A DNA stretch of 64,000 nucleotides from Nematostella vectensis (GCF_932526225.1 NC_064034.1:4326001-4390000); one strand, 5' to 3'. Counted from the first letter of the stretch, positions 21,746 to 34,324 are shown. Made by a program: numbers and translations. The notes: generated by a model not told the origin, from the letters alone.

Positions 21746-21768
21746 AGACTGCCACACCTCTGCTATTG

Positions 21769-21774
21769 ATTAAA
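21769..21774 (+). promoter_or_regulatory. Candidate supervillin poly(A) signal ATTAAA
   Basis: ATTAAA lies 24 bases past the stop TAA (21743-21745). It is the commonest variant hexamer; no closer AATAAA is seen. Confidence 0.5.
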
Positions 21775-21959
21775 CCAATATTTGAAAAGAAAAACCAAAA
21801 TATCCACCTAAAAGTAAAACCTTATGCTTTATTTACAAATTTGGATCGAAAATATCAAAAGAGCTTTCCAAAATCAGCCGATTAAAATAGATTCTTTCTT
21901 ACTTTTGGTACTTTGCTAGGATAGCAAAATGGCGGCTGGCAGAGGCTTTTTAGCAGGCT

Positions 21960-22138
21960 AATAGGCCATTCCAGCTATAAGTTTGCGCGCGCATAACCAT
22001 AGAAACCTACTTCAACTACCAGAATGCAGCGCGCGCTTTTTTAAGCTTACTTCAAACGAAGAGCGCGCTGCATGCCGGTATTTGAGGTAGGTTCCCATGG
22101 TGAGTGCGCGCGCAAGCTTATAGCTGGAATTGCCTATT
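21960..22138. mobile_element. Palindromic MITE-like element with GC-rich arms
   Basis: The left arm reads AATAGGCCATTCCAGCTATA and continues with TTTGCGCGCGCA. The right arm is the reverse complement (TGCGCGCGCAAGCTTATAGC, then TGGAATTGCCTATT). The arms are about 80 bp with several mismatches, and there is no coding sequence. No clear target duplication was found. Confidence 0.75.
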
Positions 22139-22139
22139 G

Positions 22140-24182
22140 GGAACCTCGCCAAACTGAGAGCACAGGGTGCATGAACGCCAGGGATATCTAAACTTAGTGA
22201 CATACTTCGTCACACTCAACATGGACCTGTTTAAGTCTTGAGATCATCAACGCAGTGGCGGGCACCCTGTGGATCTTTATTATAATATCGCGCATGCACA
22301 CGTAGGTATCATACATCATGGTCTCTTGTCGGTATACATTATCTTAGAAATCGTGTACATTATTTTGTCGCATTTATGAAGAAAGCCGTCAATTCCTGAT
22401 TGTACTGAGGTTACCCGTTATGTAGAGCTTTCCTGCGCTTTTTAAAATTAGAAGGATTTGTTAGACGCGAAAACAATACATTGAGTACAACTTAAAAAAT
22501 GAGCAAAGGCAAAATAGGTCTGACTGGTTGATGAAAAGAAATGATATTTTACAATAATAGGGCCTCCATTAACGGTTATCCCTCCTGCACGATGAATCAC
22601 AATGCGTCAACGCACGTCATTACAAGACTGTACGTTAAGCAATTATTTGGCAGACTCTATAAAATTTAAAATTTAAATGGAAGAAAATAATATAATGAAA
22701 AACCTTTTGTTTATTTAAGAAGTGGAAAGATAGTTATCGGGAGTTTGTTAAGAGCAGGAAGTTCAGTGTTCATGGGTGAATGTTTGTAAATCGTTTTGAT
22801 TATTTTACTCTCTTAATATTTTACTGTCAGTTGGTAGCGGTAATGTCTTGATATGCTAGAACTGTTGAGGGTAATGATCAACTGATAAATGTAAGCTTTG
22901 ATTTGTTTAAGAGTCTGTGAAATAACACTCACGGAAAAAACTGTCGTAGTTGTTTGTTTTTCTAACAAGCAGTTGCATATCAGGTTGCAGGCGCGTACAC
23001 AGGGAGGTGCGCCACCCTCCCCCACCCCCTTGGCTGCCAAAAAGTAAAAAGTGGGTCATTTCTTTTAAATTATCTTTAAATTACTATTATTTTTCCATAT
23101 ACCTATGACTGCGCACCCCCCTTCGGCCAATCCTGGGAACGCGCCTGGGTTGAGCGTCTAATGACTCCTCCTCAAATACTCTTTTTGAACTTCAACCGTT
23201 TTAATGACTGTTTTTCAAATATTTCTGTTGGAATTTCAACCGTTTACACCTGATTTTGGTAACACGCATATTCATCTACTTGATGGCAAAAGTCGCAATG
23301 TTTGGTCCGTTTATAAAAATTGAGCTCCTCGTTTTCCCTAAAAAGGTTGTTTCGTAAACGTAGAAATCTTGGCATGATGTAATTGGTACAGTAATAGCCA
23401 CGAAAATATATTGGCAATTCGGGACCGAACTAAGTCAATAAGGAAGTACAGTAGTGAAAAGCAGAAAATAAATACTTCGTAAAGCCTGCAGTGCATCAGC
23501 TCCTTGATAACGCAGATAGTTGACTTTAAATGCTGCCATCGCTTTTGCAAACCAACGCTTTCCTTATTGATGAAATAAATGTTTCATTGTGATAAAAAAT
23601 ATTCGGAGTAGAGCATGAATAGGTGTTGTACTTTTAAATAGGTGTCATTAAAATCTCATGGCCGGACGGCAGCTTCCCTATTGTCGTCACCTAACACCAC
23701 CCATTAGTTAGTGTGAACACCACTTTTCCCGCCTACGCATCACCTGTCAATCATCACTTGACGGCGATGTCTCACGACAGCTGATGGGGTTTCATGTTCT
23801 TTAAACATTTCAAGGGTTTACAATTCAGTGTTTGGCGGAGCTAGAAGCATTAAGGATTTGTCTTTGTCCTGAGAAGACCGAGACAACAGAGCACTTGTTT
23901 GGCCAAGACTTGGGGCCTTTTGGAACACAAGCTGCATACGAATTGATTTTTAACTGGTAAATAATTAGTTTATCTTCATAGATAGTCGAGCTGTATGGCC
24001 AATCATATTTTTTTTTTTAATTTTTGATGGCTTCCCAAAAAAATACTAAAGCATTCCATTTTGTTTCAGAAATGTACTTTAGAAAACCTAAAATAAATCG
24101 TGGATCATTAATAGTAGTCGTGCAGTGTTTCGAAAGTCAAATTTTACTTTTCCCGCAGAATCCAGTCATTTAACTCGTCGCC
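22140..24182. other. Intergenic stretch between supervillin and the cysteine-rich gene
   Basis: AT-rich, with no supportable gene. A patch at about 22985-23155 (GGCGCGTACACAGGG, with C-rich runs and GGGAACGCGCCTGGG) looks like a dispersed element of the CGTAC-ended kind seen again near 41 kb. The promoter of the next gene should lie at the right edge but was not identified. Confidence 0.45.
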
Positions 24183-26909
24183 ATGGTTACTAGTCTCACT
24201 CTAGGCGTGTACGCTGTACTGTGTTTCCTGTCGCATGCGCGAAGTTTCGAGGCGACTGAGTTAAAGCCGTGTGAGCATCATGTACTTAAGTCTTGTCTGA
24301 GAAAGTTTGTACATGCGTTCAGCGATTTCGACCGCAGCATGACGCCACTGGAGATACACTGCCGCGCTGACATGGTAAGGTCTCATGAACAGCACTTTTG
24401 AAGATTATGTGATAACAAGAGACCCGCTTTTATAGGTAGAGCAGGCTACTCGCCTCCTTTTGCCTCTGATTTAATTGATTACGCTCTAGCATGGTGTGTG
24501 AAACTTCTTCAAACATTGGAGGGGATTTGAGTGGACCACTTTTAAGTGTAGTACACTAAGAACTGGGTGAACATCGTTTTTTATGAGTAAAGGAGGGAAA
24601 GGCTTCTCGCCCTTTTGTCCCAAGGTTGCATAAAAGAGGATGTAGCGCATGGACTCAAACTCAAGGTTGACTTCTTTAGAGGCCTTTTGGAGAGCACATC
24701 CCCCGCCCTGTATTTAAAAACTCAAGACACCTAAAATTTCAGAGCCCCCCCCCCCCCCCCTTTCATTGTAAAAATCAATTTTTGGTGCCCCACCTTTCAG
24801 TACCCCCAAAATTTTCATAGCCCCCCCCCCCCCCCCCCCCCTCACCCCTACGACCTCAATAAACAAAAAAGTCTTTAAATCTGAAAAATAAATGAAACGA
24901 AGTTGGCCCTTCTTGTCCGAGTTGAGGGTTTCGGCCCTTATACTTTCATATTTTATTTTTTTTTTGCACGTAAAATCGTGTAAAATGGTGCAGGGATTTT
25001 TTTCCCTCAATCAGTTGCTTGCAGGATTTTTTTTTTTCAAAATCACCCCCCCCCCCCCCCTCTCAAAAGTCAAATGGCCTGCCCCTAAGGACGCCTGTGA
25101 AGGGTATACATTTGTATATATCTGTTTTTCTGTACCAAAAAGGGATAATGTCCAACGTGATAGTTGTATGATTTTATGTCAGATTCTGGCGAGGTGCACA
25201 GCTGACTCCACGTGTAATGGAAAGGCTGTAGCGTCCCTAAGCAAAGCCTTACTGTCCTACCTTCTTTTCGATGCTAAGCTTCAGGTCTGTCCGAGAGAGA
25301 CTGGGGTTTACTGGAAACTTATGGGCAAAGCTGGTCGAGGTAAGTACATTAATCTAATTGAATGATTGCTTTATGGAGTTATGGCATTCAGTTAATAGGG
25401 GGTGCTTTTATGATGATATGATGATATATGATGATATTTTTATGATGATATTGATGATATTATGATGATATTTATATGATAAGTATGGTGTTGAGATTGA
25501 GATTGACACTGAACAACTTTATGATAGATTTTTATCACCGGGATTATGCGCTGTGAAATACTCGCGACCAACATGCACCAACAATAATGAACTTCCCTAC
25601 TTCCGCCTCTAATGTTTTAAAATTTCTCAACCATGCCCATTTCTAGATGATTTGAACGTATATATCTGCACACCTAACAAACTCTTTTCGTGCCCCCGGT
25701 GTTAATAAGGTGGGGAGTGTAGTTTGACAGCATGCTGAGCCGACTTGAGCTGACACGTTCAAAAACAAACAAAACCTGGCGAAGGATACCTGTTCGGTGT
25801 GTGGATAACAACCTTTAACTGGATTTAAGGCAGGTAAGGGAAGGAGCGAGTGCTTCTCACATCATTCTGAAGTTTATTATTTGTTTGTTACAGCTCCTGG
25901 CAAAAGCTTCTACCAGATCATGAAGATAATATTATGTAAGTATTTTTCTTTCTAACGGTAGGACGGGGGGAATGTGTGACATATGCCCTACGCTAATATC
26001 CATTATAGTCGCAAGGATGTTTTAAAGAAATCAAAAACCCAAGATAGTTTAAAGCTGGAAAAGGTTGTGGTCTGCGCTGGGCTGGGCTAGCCATGCAAGC
26101 TTTACATTTATTGCTGCTTTAAATCCGTAGCAGGGCGGCGGAGTGACCCCCAAAAGTATGGGGAAGGGGGGGGGGGGCGGAAGTGGCCAGGGTTGTAGGG
26201 ATTGTGATTTCGAAGGGGGGGGGGGGGGGGTTGGCTTGGTTTGACATAGAGTACTAGATAAAAATGAATACAAACAGTTTTTAAAATGTATCTTACCGTC
26301 TTTTATCAAGCAATCGATTTATACGTGTAACACTTGTAACGCTTGTATCCGCCCAGAAAGCCACCGCCCCTACGTAGGACCTTGTTATATAAATTAAAGG
26401 AAGTGAAAAGAAACTATTGAAACTCCCACGAGTTCCCCGAATGTCGGTTGGCGTGAATCCTCACTTACAGAGGGCAGATAGCTGATCCTTGCAAATCAGT
26501 AAAATCCGTTGGCAGTCGCGTGGCTAGGGTGGGCGCAAGGGACGCAACCCCCCTTCCCCTGACCTCTAAAAGGCGTCTCAATTCTTATAGAAGAATCGTC
26601 AGCCATTTTCATATGATTTCTGTGTCTGTTCACCCTGCTTTGCACCTAGTTAGGAAAGAACTAGCAACTTATCAATTTCCGTACGTTTAATCAGCAAGCA
26701 CCCCAACTTGTGCCCGGCGTTCTGATGTCCATTGCCTGCGGGAGTACGTTCATCTTATGCGCACAAACCCAGACCTATGTGTGAATATCCCCAAGAAATA
26801 CCGATGTCTTCAGAAGCAGACCCACATCTGTCGCGCTAGAATCCTCAAGAGTTTATTGGCTGTGTTCCCGGTCGAGGCTGACAGCGTCCTGCACGTTCTT
26901 TGCTACTAG
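24183..26909 (+). CDS. Secreted cysteine-rich protein with two six-cysteine modules, four exons
   Basis: Exons 24183-24374, 25183-25339, 25894-25935 and 26695-26909 have GT..AG junctions and matching phases, giving about 201 residues ending in TAG. Residues 1 to about 22 (MVTSLTLGVYAVLCFLSHA) form a signal peptide. The mature part has twelve cysteines in two sets of six: C-x7-C-x21-C-x8-C-x5-C-x24-C, then C-x7-C-x14-C-x8-C-x7-C-x23-C. The near-identical spacing indicates an internal duplication and probably three disulfides per module. I do not recognise the family; nematode DUF19-like proteins have broadly similar spacing, but that is only a guess. No transmembrane segment follows, so secretion is inferred. 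No function is proposed. Confidence 0.75.
24742..25060. repeat. Poly(C)-rich dispersed repeat in the cysteine-rich gene's first intron
   Basis: Three long C runs (about 24743-24760, 24822-24841 and 25047-25060) sit in related contexts such as AAAATTTTCATAGCCCC and AAAATCACCCC, ending GGCCTGCCCCTAAGGACG. The arrangement suggests a repeated element rather than simple runs. Confidence 0.5.
25405..25482. repeat. ATGATGATATT-type microsatellite
   Basis: Imperfect ATGATGATAT repeats in intron 2 of the cysteine-rich gene. Confidence 0.85.
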
Positions 26910-27047
26910 AACAATTATGCGGTCAAGTGATGCCCTTCCTGTCAGCCTGGACTATTATAGCCTAGACAGCCATTTTCATGATGTTTGCAAAAAAAACTGT
27001 TTCGACCTTAACGCTAGAAAACTGTAAAAGTCCTTATTATTCATCAA

Positions 27048-27053
27048 AATAAA
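27048..27053 (+). promoter_or_regulatory. Candidate poly(A) signal of the cysteine-rich gene
   Basis: This AATAAA lies 139 bases past the TAG. It is the first canonical signal I see after the stop. Confidence 0.4.
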
Positions 27054-27059
27054 TCCAAA

Positions 27060-28590
27060 CATGAGCATCTGTGAAAGGGAAGGTAATGTTAGCCTTGTTT
27101 ACTTTGACGTGTAACCTGAAAGATAAGGAGAAAGTGATGGAATCGAAATTTTGAACAAGTGTAAACTTTACCAATATGCAACCACACGGAAAAGAATTTT
27201 TCAAATGCGTTCCTTCCTGCAAACTAAGAAGATGTTTCATAATCCATATAATTAACCAACCAATGAGAGCACTGCTTTATCTGATTAATTCTAAGGTTCG
27301 TATTTGGTCAATATTTATCTGAGCTCTGCCATCCCAAAGTCACCAATCTTTATTCCAATTCTGATCTCGTAGTTATCTTTCACACATTGAATCCTGGCTA
27401 TTTTGAGCTGAATTTACAAAAAAAGCATACCAAAAACAGATACCACCCGCCCCCTCCTCAGCGGTATCTTAGCTTACCTGCAGAGCTATGCGGTCCCATA
27501 TCTAATCCCTCGTCGCTGTGCTAATGTCCCCCCCCCCCCCCCCCCCCCGCCTATGCTTGCACCAGTTCATTGTTGCTTGTATTTATCAAATTTACAGCTA
27601 TTAGCTATAGAATTGGGAGAGTGCCTTAGGACATCCTTAAGTCAATTGGGGCATAATTTAGTGCTAAGCTTATGGATATTTTCAAGCAATGGTGGATTCA
27701 GTTTTTTTTTTCTTTTTTTGGCTTTGCCTGGATGTGAAAATAATTTTCCAAAGAATAACCACACATCTCCAATGCGCTGTCTTTTTTGAAACCAAATTGA
27801 TTCCAAAATTGTTTACGTTGCTTTTCTGGGTCTTGACCTGGAATTGATTTGTTTGGCTCTGGGGTGAAAAGATCCGGAATATTTTGCAATCCGAAATGGC
27901 ATCAAAGATAGTTTCACAAGCCTTCAAGAAGTGGACATTGTGTTTTGAGGCCATGGAAATGGACCTAAAGAATCAGAATAAAGGTATCTATTAGTGTCTT
28001 GAGCTTCTGCCACTACCAACGCTATTGCTCCTACCGGCTAATATTGCTGTGTTATTGCTATGGATAATGTTTTGCTTTTACAACTGTATTGCTATTGTTA
28101 CTGTACTGCTCCTTTTTTGTGTGAGGACGTGAGAATGGAGACTAGCAGACCGCTTGGAGGGAGGTACCGGTTTATTGCTCTCGACAACTGCGTTGTACAA
28201 TAAGCTTAACTAGCTCACAACATGAACTTGAGATTGAGATATTCATGCATACATATCTAGGGCTAAAACGTTCCCTTTTTAATATGCTCTACACGTAGAG
28301 GCTTGTCCTTTTTGCGGCCCAACTTTCTTTCATAACGTGTATTTTAAACTTATTTTGCGAGAACAGGACCACTAGGGCAAACCACGTCCGTGCCGCAATT
28401 TTATATATATTTTTTTAACTTATCTGTTAATGGTTTAATAATATACATGAAAAAAATTCTGGATTCTAATTGGCTGAGAGGAGTGCAAAAATAAATAGAG
28501 CGGCGTGATTGGTTAAAAAAACATTGCAATCAAAATTGACCAATGAGATGGCTTGTTTATAAGTGGAGGAGATCTTGAAATTGTGGGAGT
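27060..28590. other. Intergenic stretch with no supported gene
   Basis: AT-rich, with a poly(C) run at about 27529-27548 and a T-rich tract near 27700. A stretch near 28130-28210 looks element-like but could not be classified. Confidence 0.4.
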
Positions 28591-28593
28591 AAA

Positions 28594-28878
28594 ATGGCCG
28601 ACGTACGGAGTAGAACTTTACTTGCGACGGCAAAAACTATCGAGGAATTCCTCGAAAAATAAAAACAGAGAATTAAGCACAACTTTTAGCTAAATGTCTG
28701 GCGAGAGTGTCAAAAAAACGGAAATTTCCGAGGAAATCGGAGCATACGAATTGGAGCGCTGAACAATTTACTCGAGAAATACTACGCCGAAATCAAGAAT
28801 AAACATGGTGAAGATTACGAGCCTGAGAACCTAAAAGTTCCTGCAGTTCCTAGCAATTCCTGCAGGATCCCTGAATGA
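28594..28878 (+). pseudogene. Decayed Crypton-like (DUF3504) tyrosine-recombinase N-terminal fragment
   Basis: One frame from ATG 28594 reads EEFLEK, a stop, KQRIKHNF, a stop, LNVWREC, and then LNNLLEKYYAEIKNKHGEDY followed by EPENLKV, ending at TGA 28876-28878. The pattern FLEK..LxxW..LxxLLxxYY..x(R/N)KxGxxYEPxxL is typical of the N-terminal part of Crypton-type recombinases and their domesticated relatives (KIAA1958, ZMYM and QRICH1 C-terminal domain). Two internal stops and loss of everything downstream make it inactive. The flanking sequence contains a CTAATTGGCTGAGAGG motif. Family assignment is from memory of the pattern, so moderate. Confidence 0.5.
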
Positions 28879-29572
28879 GTTCTTACGCTCAAAATCTTGT
28901 CAACAGCTTCCACAATTGCACGTTCACGTTCAACATACAGAACAGCACATCTCCGGTTTTTCAGCCCAGAAAATTGCGCTACACTCTTTTTGATAAAAAC
29001 GTTCCAGGCTGAGATTTCACCAAATTTTAATGCTAAGAAAACGCCGAGGCACAGATAGCAGCAACATATTGTTTTTTTAGTCTTATGTGTTCTAAAATAC
29101 AGTGTTAAATTGTGTTCATTTATAACAACCATAAATATTATATTGTTATATGTGGAATGTAATAATATGCTATATGTGTATATGTGGTCATATGTGTAAT
29201 TCTCCTCCTAATAGTTCATTGGGTACTATATTTTATAAGCAATAAAATTTAAGAGCATCTTCAGCCTTAAAATGCTCCAAAAATAAGAACGGCCCAGCCT
29301 TAACTGAAAATTAGACGTTCTTATAAAAAAGAGTGTATGTGATCCCCGCTAGCGATTCTGATTAAAATTTAATTTAATAACACTAGCAAGGACAAATTTT
29401 AAGCATTTTGTAAGTTTGAACTTTTGTCTCACTTGTTAGCTTTTGCCAAGAGAACATGAGTTTTGAATTTCGGTGTACATATTGTGGTTGTCATAGTAAA
29501 TTATTCATCACATGGCTTCAGCGCGTCATTCTCCGGTTTGTTCTGCCTTGCAATTTTTTCATGTATATTGTT

Positions 29573-29693
29573 AATAGGAAATCATACGACTTTTCTAGTA
29601 CAATTTAGAATTAAACTGGATTTAATACTTTTTGAAAAACCCACTCGTACAAATTAATTCCAAATTGAACTCGAAGTCGTATGATTTCCTATT
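29573..29693. repeat. Inverted repeat abutting the hexanucleotide array
   Basis: AATAGGAAATCATACGAC (29573-29590) and GTCGTATGATTTCCTATT (29676-29693) are exact reverse complements, about 85 bp apart. The right arm runs directly into the GCTAYT array. Confidence 0.8.
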
Positions 29694-30214
29694 TCTATTG
29701 CTACTGCTACTGCTACTGCTATTGCTACTGCTATTGCTATTACTACTGCTACTGCTATTGCTATTACTACTGCTATTGCTACTGCTACTGCTACTGCTAC
29801 TGCTATTGCTACTGCTCTTGCTACTGCTACTGCTACTGCTATTGCTACTGCTACTGCTACTGCTATTGCTACTGCTACTGCTACTGCTACTGCTATTGCT
29901 ATTGCTATTGCTATAGCAACTGCTATTGCTATTACTACTGCTACTGCTACTGCTCTTGCTACTGCTACTGCTACTGCTACTGCTACTGCTACTGCTACTG
30001 CTACTGCTACTGCTACTGCTACTGCTATTGCTACTGCTACTGCTATTGCTATCGCTATCGCTATCGCTATCGCTACTGCTACCGCTACCGCTATTGCTAC
30101 CGCTATTGCTACTGCTACTGCTACTGCTACTGCTACTGCTACTGCTATTGCTACTGCTCCTGCTACTGCTCCTGCTACTGCTACTGCTCCTGCTCCTGCT
30201 CCTGCTACTGCTTT

Positions 30215-30248
<34 letters not shown>

Positions 30249-30291
30249 ACTGCTACTGCTCCTGCTCCTGCTCCTGCTACTGCTTTTGCTA

Positions 30292-30344
<53 letters not shown>

Positions 30345-33321
30345 ACTGCTACTGCTATTGCTATTGCTATCGCTATCGCTATCGCTATCGCTATCGCTAC
30401 TGCTACCGCTACCGCTATTGCTATTGCTATTGCTACTGCTACTGCTACTGCTACTGCTACTGCTACTGCTACTGCTACTGCTACTGCTCTTGCTACTGCT
30501 CTTGCTACTGCTACTGCTACTGCTATTGCTACTGCTATTGCTACTGCTATTGCTACTGCTATTGCTATTGCTATTGCTATTGCTATTGCTACTGCTACTG
30601 CTATTGCTATTGCTACTGCTATTGCTACTGCTATTGCTATTGCTACTGCTACTGCTATTGCTACTGCTACTGCTACTGCTACTGCTACTGCTACTGCTAC
30701 TGCTACTGCTACTGCTATTGCTACTGCTATTGCTACTGCTACTGCTATTGCTACTGCTATCGCTACTGCTACTGCTATTGCTACTGCTACTGCTACTGCT
30801 ACTGCTATTGCTATTGCTATTGCTATTGCTACTGCTATTGCTATTGCTATTGCTATTGCTACTGCTACTGCTATTGCTATTGCTATTGCTATTGCTACTG
30901 CTATTGCTACTGCTACTGCTATCGCTACTGCTATCGCTACTGCTACTGCTATTGCTATTACTACTGCTACTGCTACTGCTACTGCTACTGCTATTGCTAT
31001 TGCTATTGCTATTGCTATTGCTACTGCTACTGCTACTGCTACTGCTACTGCTACTGCTACTGCTATTGCTATTGCTATTGCTATTGCTACTGCTATTGCT
31101 ATTGCTATTGCTACTGCTACTGCTACTGCTGCTGCTACTGCTATTGCTACTGCTATTGCTACTGCTACTGCTACTGCTACTGCTACTGCTACTGCTACTG
31201 CTACTGCTACTGCTACTGCTACTGCTACTGCTACTGCTACTGCTACTGCTACTGCTACTGCTACTGCTACTGCTACTGCTATTGCTATTGCTATTGCTAT
31301 TGCTATTGCTACTGCTACTGCTACTGCTACTGCTACTGCTACTGCTACTGCTACTGCTACTGCTATTGCTATTGCTATTGCTATTGCTATTGCTATTGCT
31401 ACTGCTACTGCTACTGCTACTGCTACTGCTACTGCTACTGCTACTGCTACTGCTACTGCTACTGCTACTGCTAGTGCTACTGCTACTGCTACTGCTGCTG
31501 CTACTGCTACTGCTACTGCTATTGCTACTGCTACTGCTACTGCTACTGCTACTGCTACTGCTACTGCTACTGCTACTGCTACTGCTACTGCTACTGCTAC
31601 TGCTACTGCTACTGCTACTGCTACTGCTACTGCTACTGCTACTGCTACTGCTACTGCTACTGCTATTGCTACTGCTATTGCTATTGCTATTGCTACTGCT
31701 ACTGCTATTGCTACTGCTACTGCTACTGCTACTGCTACTGCTACTGCTACTGCTACTGCTACTGCTACTGCTACTGCTATTGCTATTGCTACTGCTACTG
31801 CTATTGCTACTGCTACTGCTATTGCTATTGCTACTGCTACTGCTACTGCTACTGCTACTGCTACTGCTATTGCTATTGCTACTGCTATTGCTATTGCTAT
31901 TGCTATTGCTATTGCTACTGCTACTGCTACTGCTATTGCTACTGCTACTGCTACTGCTATTGCTACTGCTACTGCTACTGCTACTGCTATTGCTACTGCT
32001 ACTGCTACTTCTACTTCTACTGCTATTGCTACTGCTACTGCTACTGCTACTGCTACTGCTACTGCTACTGCTACTGCTATTGCTATTGCTACTGCTACTG
32101 CTACTGCTATTGCTATTGCTACTGCTACTGCTACTGCTACTGCTACTGCTATTGCTATTGCTACTGCTACTGCTACTGCTATTGCTATTGCTACTGCTAC
32201 TGCTATTGCTATTGCTACTGCTACTGCTACTGCTACTGCTATTGCTACTGCTACTGCTACTTCTACTTCTACTTCTACTGCTATTGCTACTGCTACTGCT
32301 ACTGCTACTGCTACTGCTATTGCTATTGCTACTGCTACTGCTACTGCTACTGCTACTGCTACTGCTACTGCTACTGCTACTGCTACTGCTACTGCTACTG
32401 CTATTGCTACTGCTACTGCTACTGCTACTGCTACTGCTACTGCTACTGCTACTGCTACTGCTATTGCTACTGCTATTGCTACTGCTACTGCTATATTGCT
32501 ACTGCTATTGCTACTGCTACTGCTATTGCTATTGCTATTGCTATTGCTACTGCTATTGCTACTGCTACTGCTATTGCTATTGCTATTGCTACTGCTATTG
32601 CTACTGCTACTGCTATTGCTACTGCTACTGCTACTGCTACTGCTACTGCTACTGCTATTGCTATTGCTATTGCTACTGCTACTGCTATATTGCTACTGCT
32701 ATTGCTACTGCTACTGCTATTGCTATTGCTATTGCTATTGCTACTGCTATTGCTACTGCTACTGCTATTGCTATTGCTATTGCTATTGCTATTGCTACTG
32801 CTACTGCTATTGCTATTGCTATTGCTACTGCTATTGCTACTGCTACTGCTATTGCTATTGCTATTGCTATTGCTATTGCTATTGCTACTGCTACTGCTAC
32901 CGCTACTGCTACTGCTACTTCTACTGCTACTGCTACTGCTATTGCTATTGCTATTGCTACTGCTACTGCTACTTCTACTGCTATTGCTACTGCTATTGCT
33001 ACTGCTACTGCTATTGCTACTGCTATTGCTATTGCTACTGCTATTGCTACTGCTACTGCTATTGCTATTGCTATTGCTACTGCTATTGCTACTGCTACTG
33101 CTATTGCTATTGCTATTGCTATTGCTACTGCTACTGCTACCGCTACTGCTACTGCTACTGCTACTGCTATTGCTATTGCTATTGCTACTGCTACTGCTAC
33201 TTCTACTGCTATTGCTACTGCTACTGCTAGTGCTATTGCTATTGCTATTGCTACTGCTATTGCTATTGCTACTGCTATGCTACTGCTACTGCTACTGCTA
33301 CTGCTACTGCTACTGCTACTG
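29694..33321. repeat. 3.6 kb GCTAYT hexanucleotide satellite
   Basis: About 605 consecutive hexamers, nearly all GCTACT or GCTATT. Blocks of GCTCCT lie near 30150-30350, of GCTATC near 30047 and 30366, and a few CTTCTAC variants are present. Larger blocks are repeated: the stretch near 32492 recurs at 32686 (194 bp apart), and the GCTATC/GCTACC block recurs about 318 bp later. All three forward frames lack stops (poly-Leu, Tyr-Cys, and Ala-Thr/Ile), which creates giant ORFs that are not genes. Confidence 0.97.
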
Positions 33322-34026
33322 GAGAAAAAATAGAATAGCGGGTTGACAAGACCATTTGCGAAGCCTGCGGTACTAAACAGAAATCAGAGGATATTGTCGT
33401 CTGAGACGCTGATATCTGGCTGAACAAGGGTTTTGATGATGTTGTATCCGAACCACGTGACATAGGGGACGAGGAAGGCGATCAGGATATAGACGAACAT
33501 GCGGGAGCTCTTAAAACGCCAAGATTCGGATTTCTGGTTTGAAGGCTGCTCGCTGGAGACTCGCTTCTTGGCGAAGTACCTGTAGACACGGACTGCGATA
33601 AAAGAGAGCCAGTCGGGAATACAAATATCACGAGGGTGATTACCACGACTATGGCCTTGACGGATGGAACCGTACCGTCGTAGAGGCACTGCAGAGTGAA
33701 CTGTGTGTCGCTGATGTTGACATGGACAAGCCGCTAGGAAGAGGAAAGCAGACATGCCATTGCAATGCCGAAAACCCAAGCCGCGATTATCAGCCATTTC
33801 ACTTGTCGCTCTTTTGGTGTGAAGAACGGAGCAAAGATGGCCAGGTATCTTTCCACTCCAATGACCAAAAGATTGGCCACTGTAATCGATGGGAAAAATA
33901 AGGCGATAGCTCGAAGGATTTTACATGTCATTTCCCTGCTAGCAGAGTCCTCTTTTCCTCTTTTTGAAAGGAATGACGCAAAAGAAGAAGGTGAGGATAA
34001 AAAGGTTGGCGAAAAGCAAAATTGAA
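33322..34026 (-). pseudogene. Broken class A GPCR truncated at the hexanucleotide array
   Basis: Reading the minus strand: TM2-like LFANLFILTFFFCVIPF. After a frame change, TM3 with Cys (MTCKILRAIALFF) and the ERY form of the DRY box (GVERYLAIF), then TM4 (WLIIAAWVFGIAMACL). A TAG interrupts the second extracellular loop, which still has its Cys (FTLQCLYDG), and TM5 follows (AIVVVITLVIFVF). A second frame change precedes TM6 (VYILIAFLVPYVTWFGY), and a TGA precedes TM7 (AGFANGLVNPLFYFF). The NPxxY motif is followed at once by AGT/AGC codons of the array. TM1 was not found. Two frame changes and two stops make it a pseudogene of a rhodopsin-type receptor; the ligand class is unknown. Confidence 0.85.
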
Positions 34027-34324
34027 GCACACTTATTGTTGGCTTTGCAAACTTTGCGATTGATGGAAATTTATTTTACGCCAAATTGTCTTTGCAATCT
34101 TTGAGAAGAGAAATGCACTCTTGCCTACAAAGATTCATACCCGAATTTACGACACCTGCTAAGTGCAAACCCTATAGCAACTTGTGTGAGAGGGGCAACA
34201 GGACCAGTGTTGCCCAAAAATAAATTCCAGATAGTCAATTCGAAAGTATATTTGTTAAGATAATTAGAAAATAATTTATTCGTTTTCAACATCTGAGAGC
34301 AAGCCGCGCATCTTCTAAACTGAC

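Noticed and set aside
29632-33346. Giant ORFs of up to 1,135 codons (poly-Leu, Tyr-Cys)
   Set aside because: They are the GCTAYT satellite read in frames that happen to lack stops; no unique protein sequence is present.
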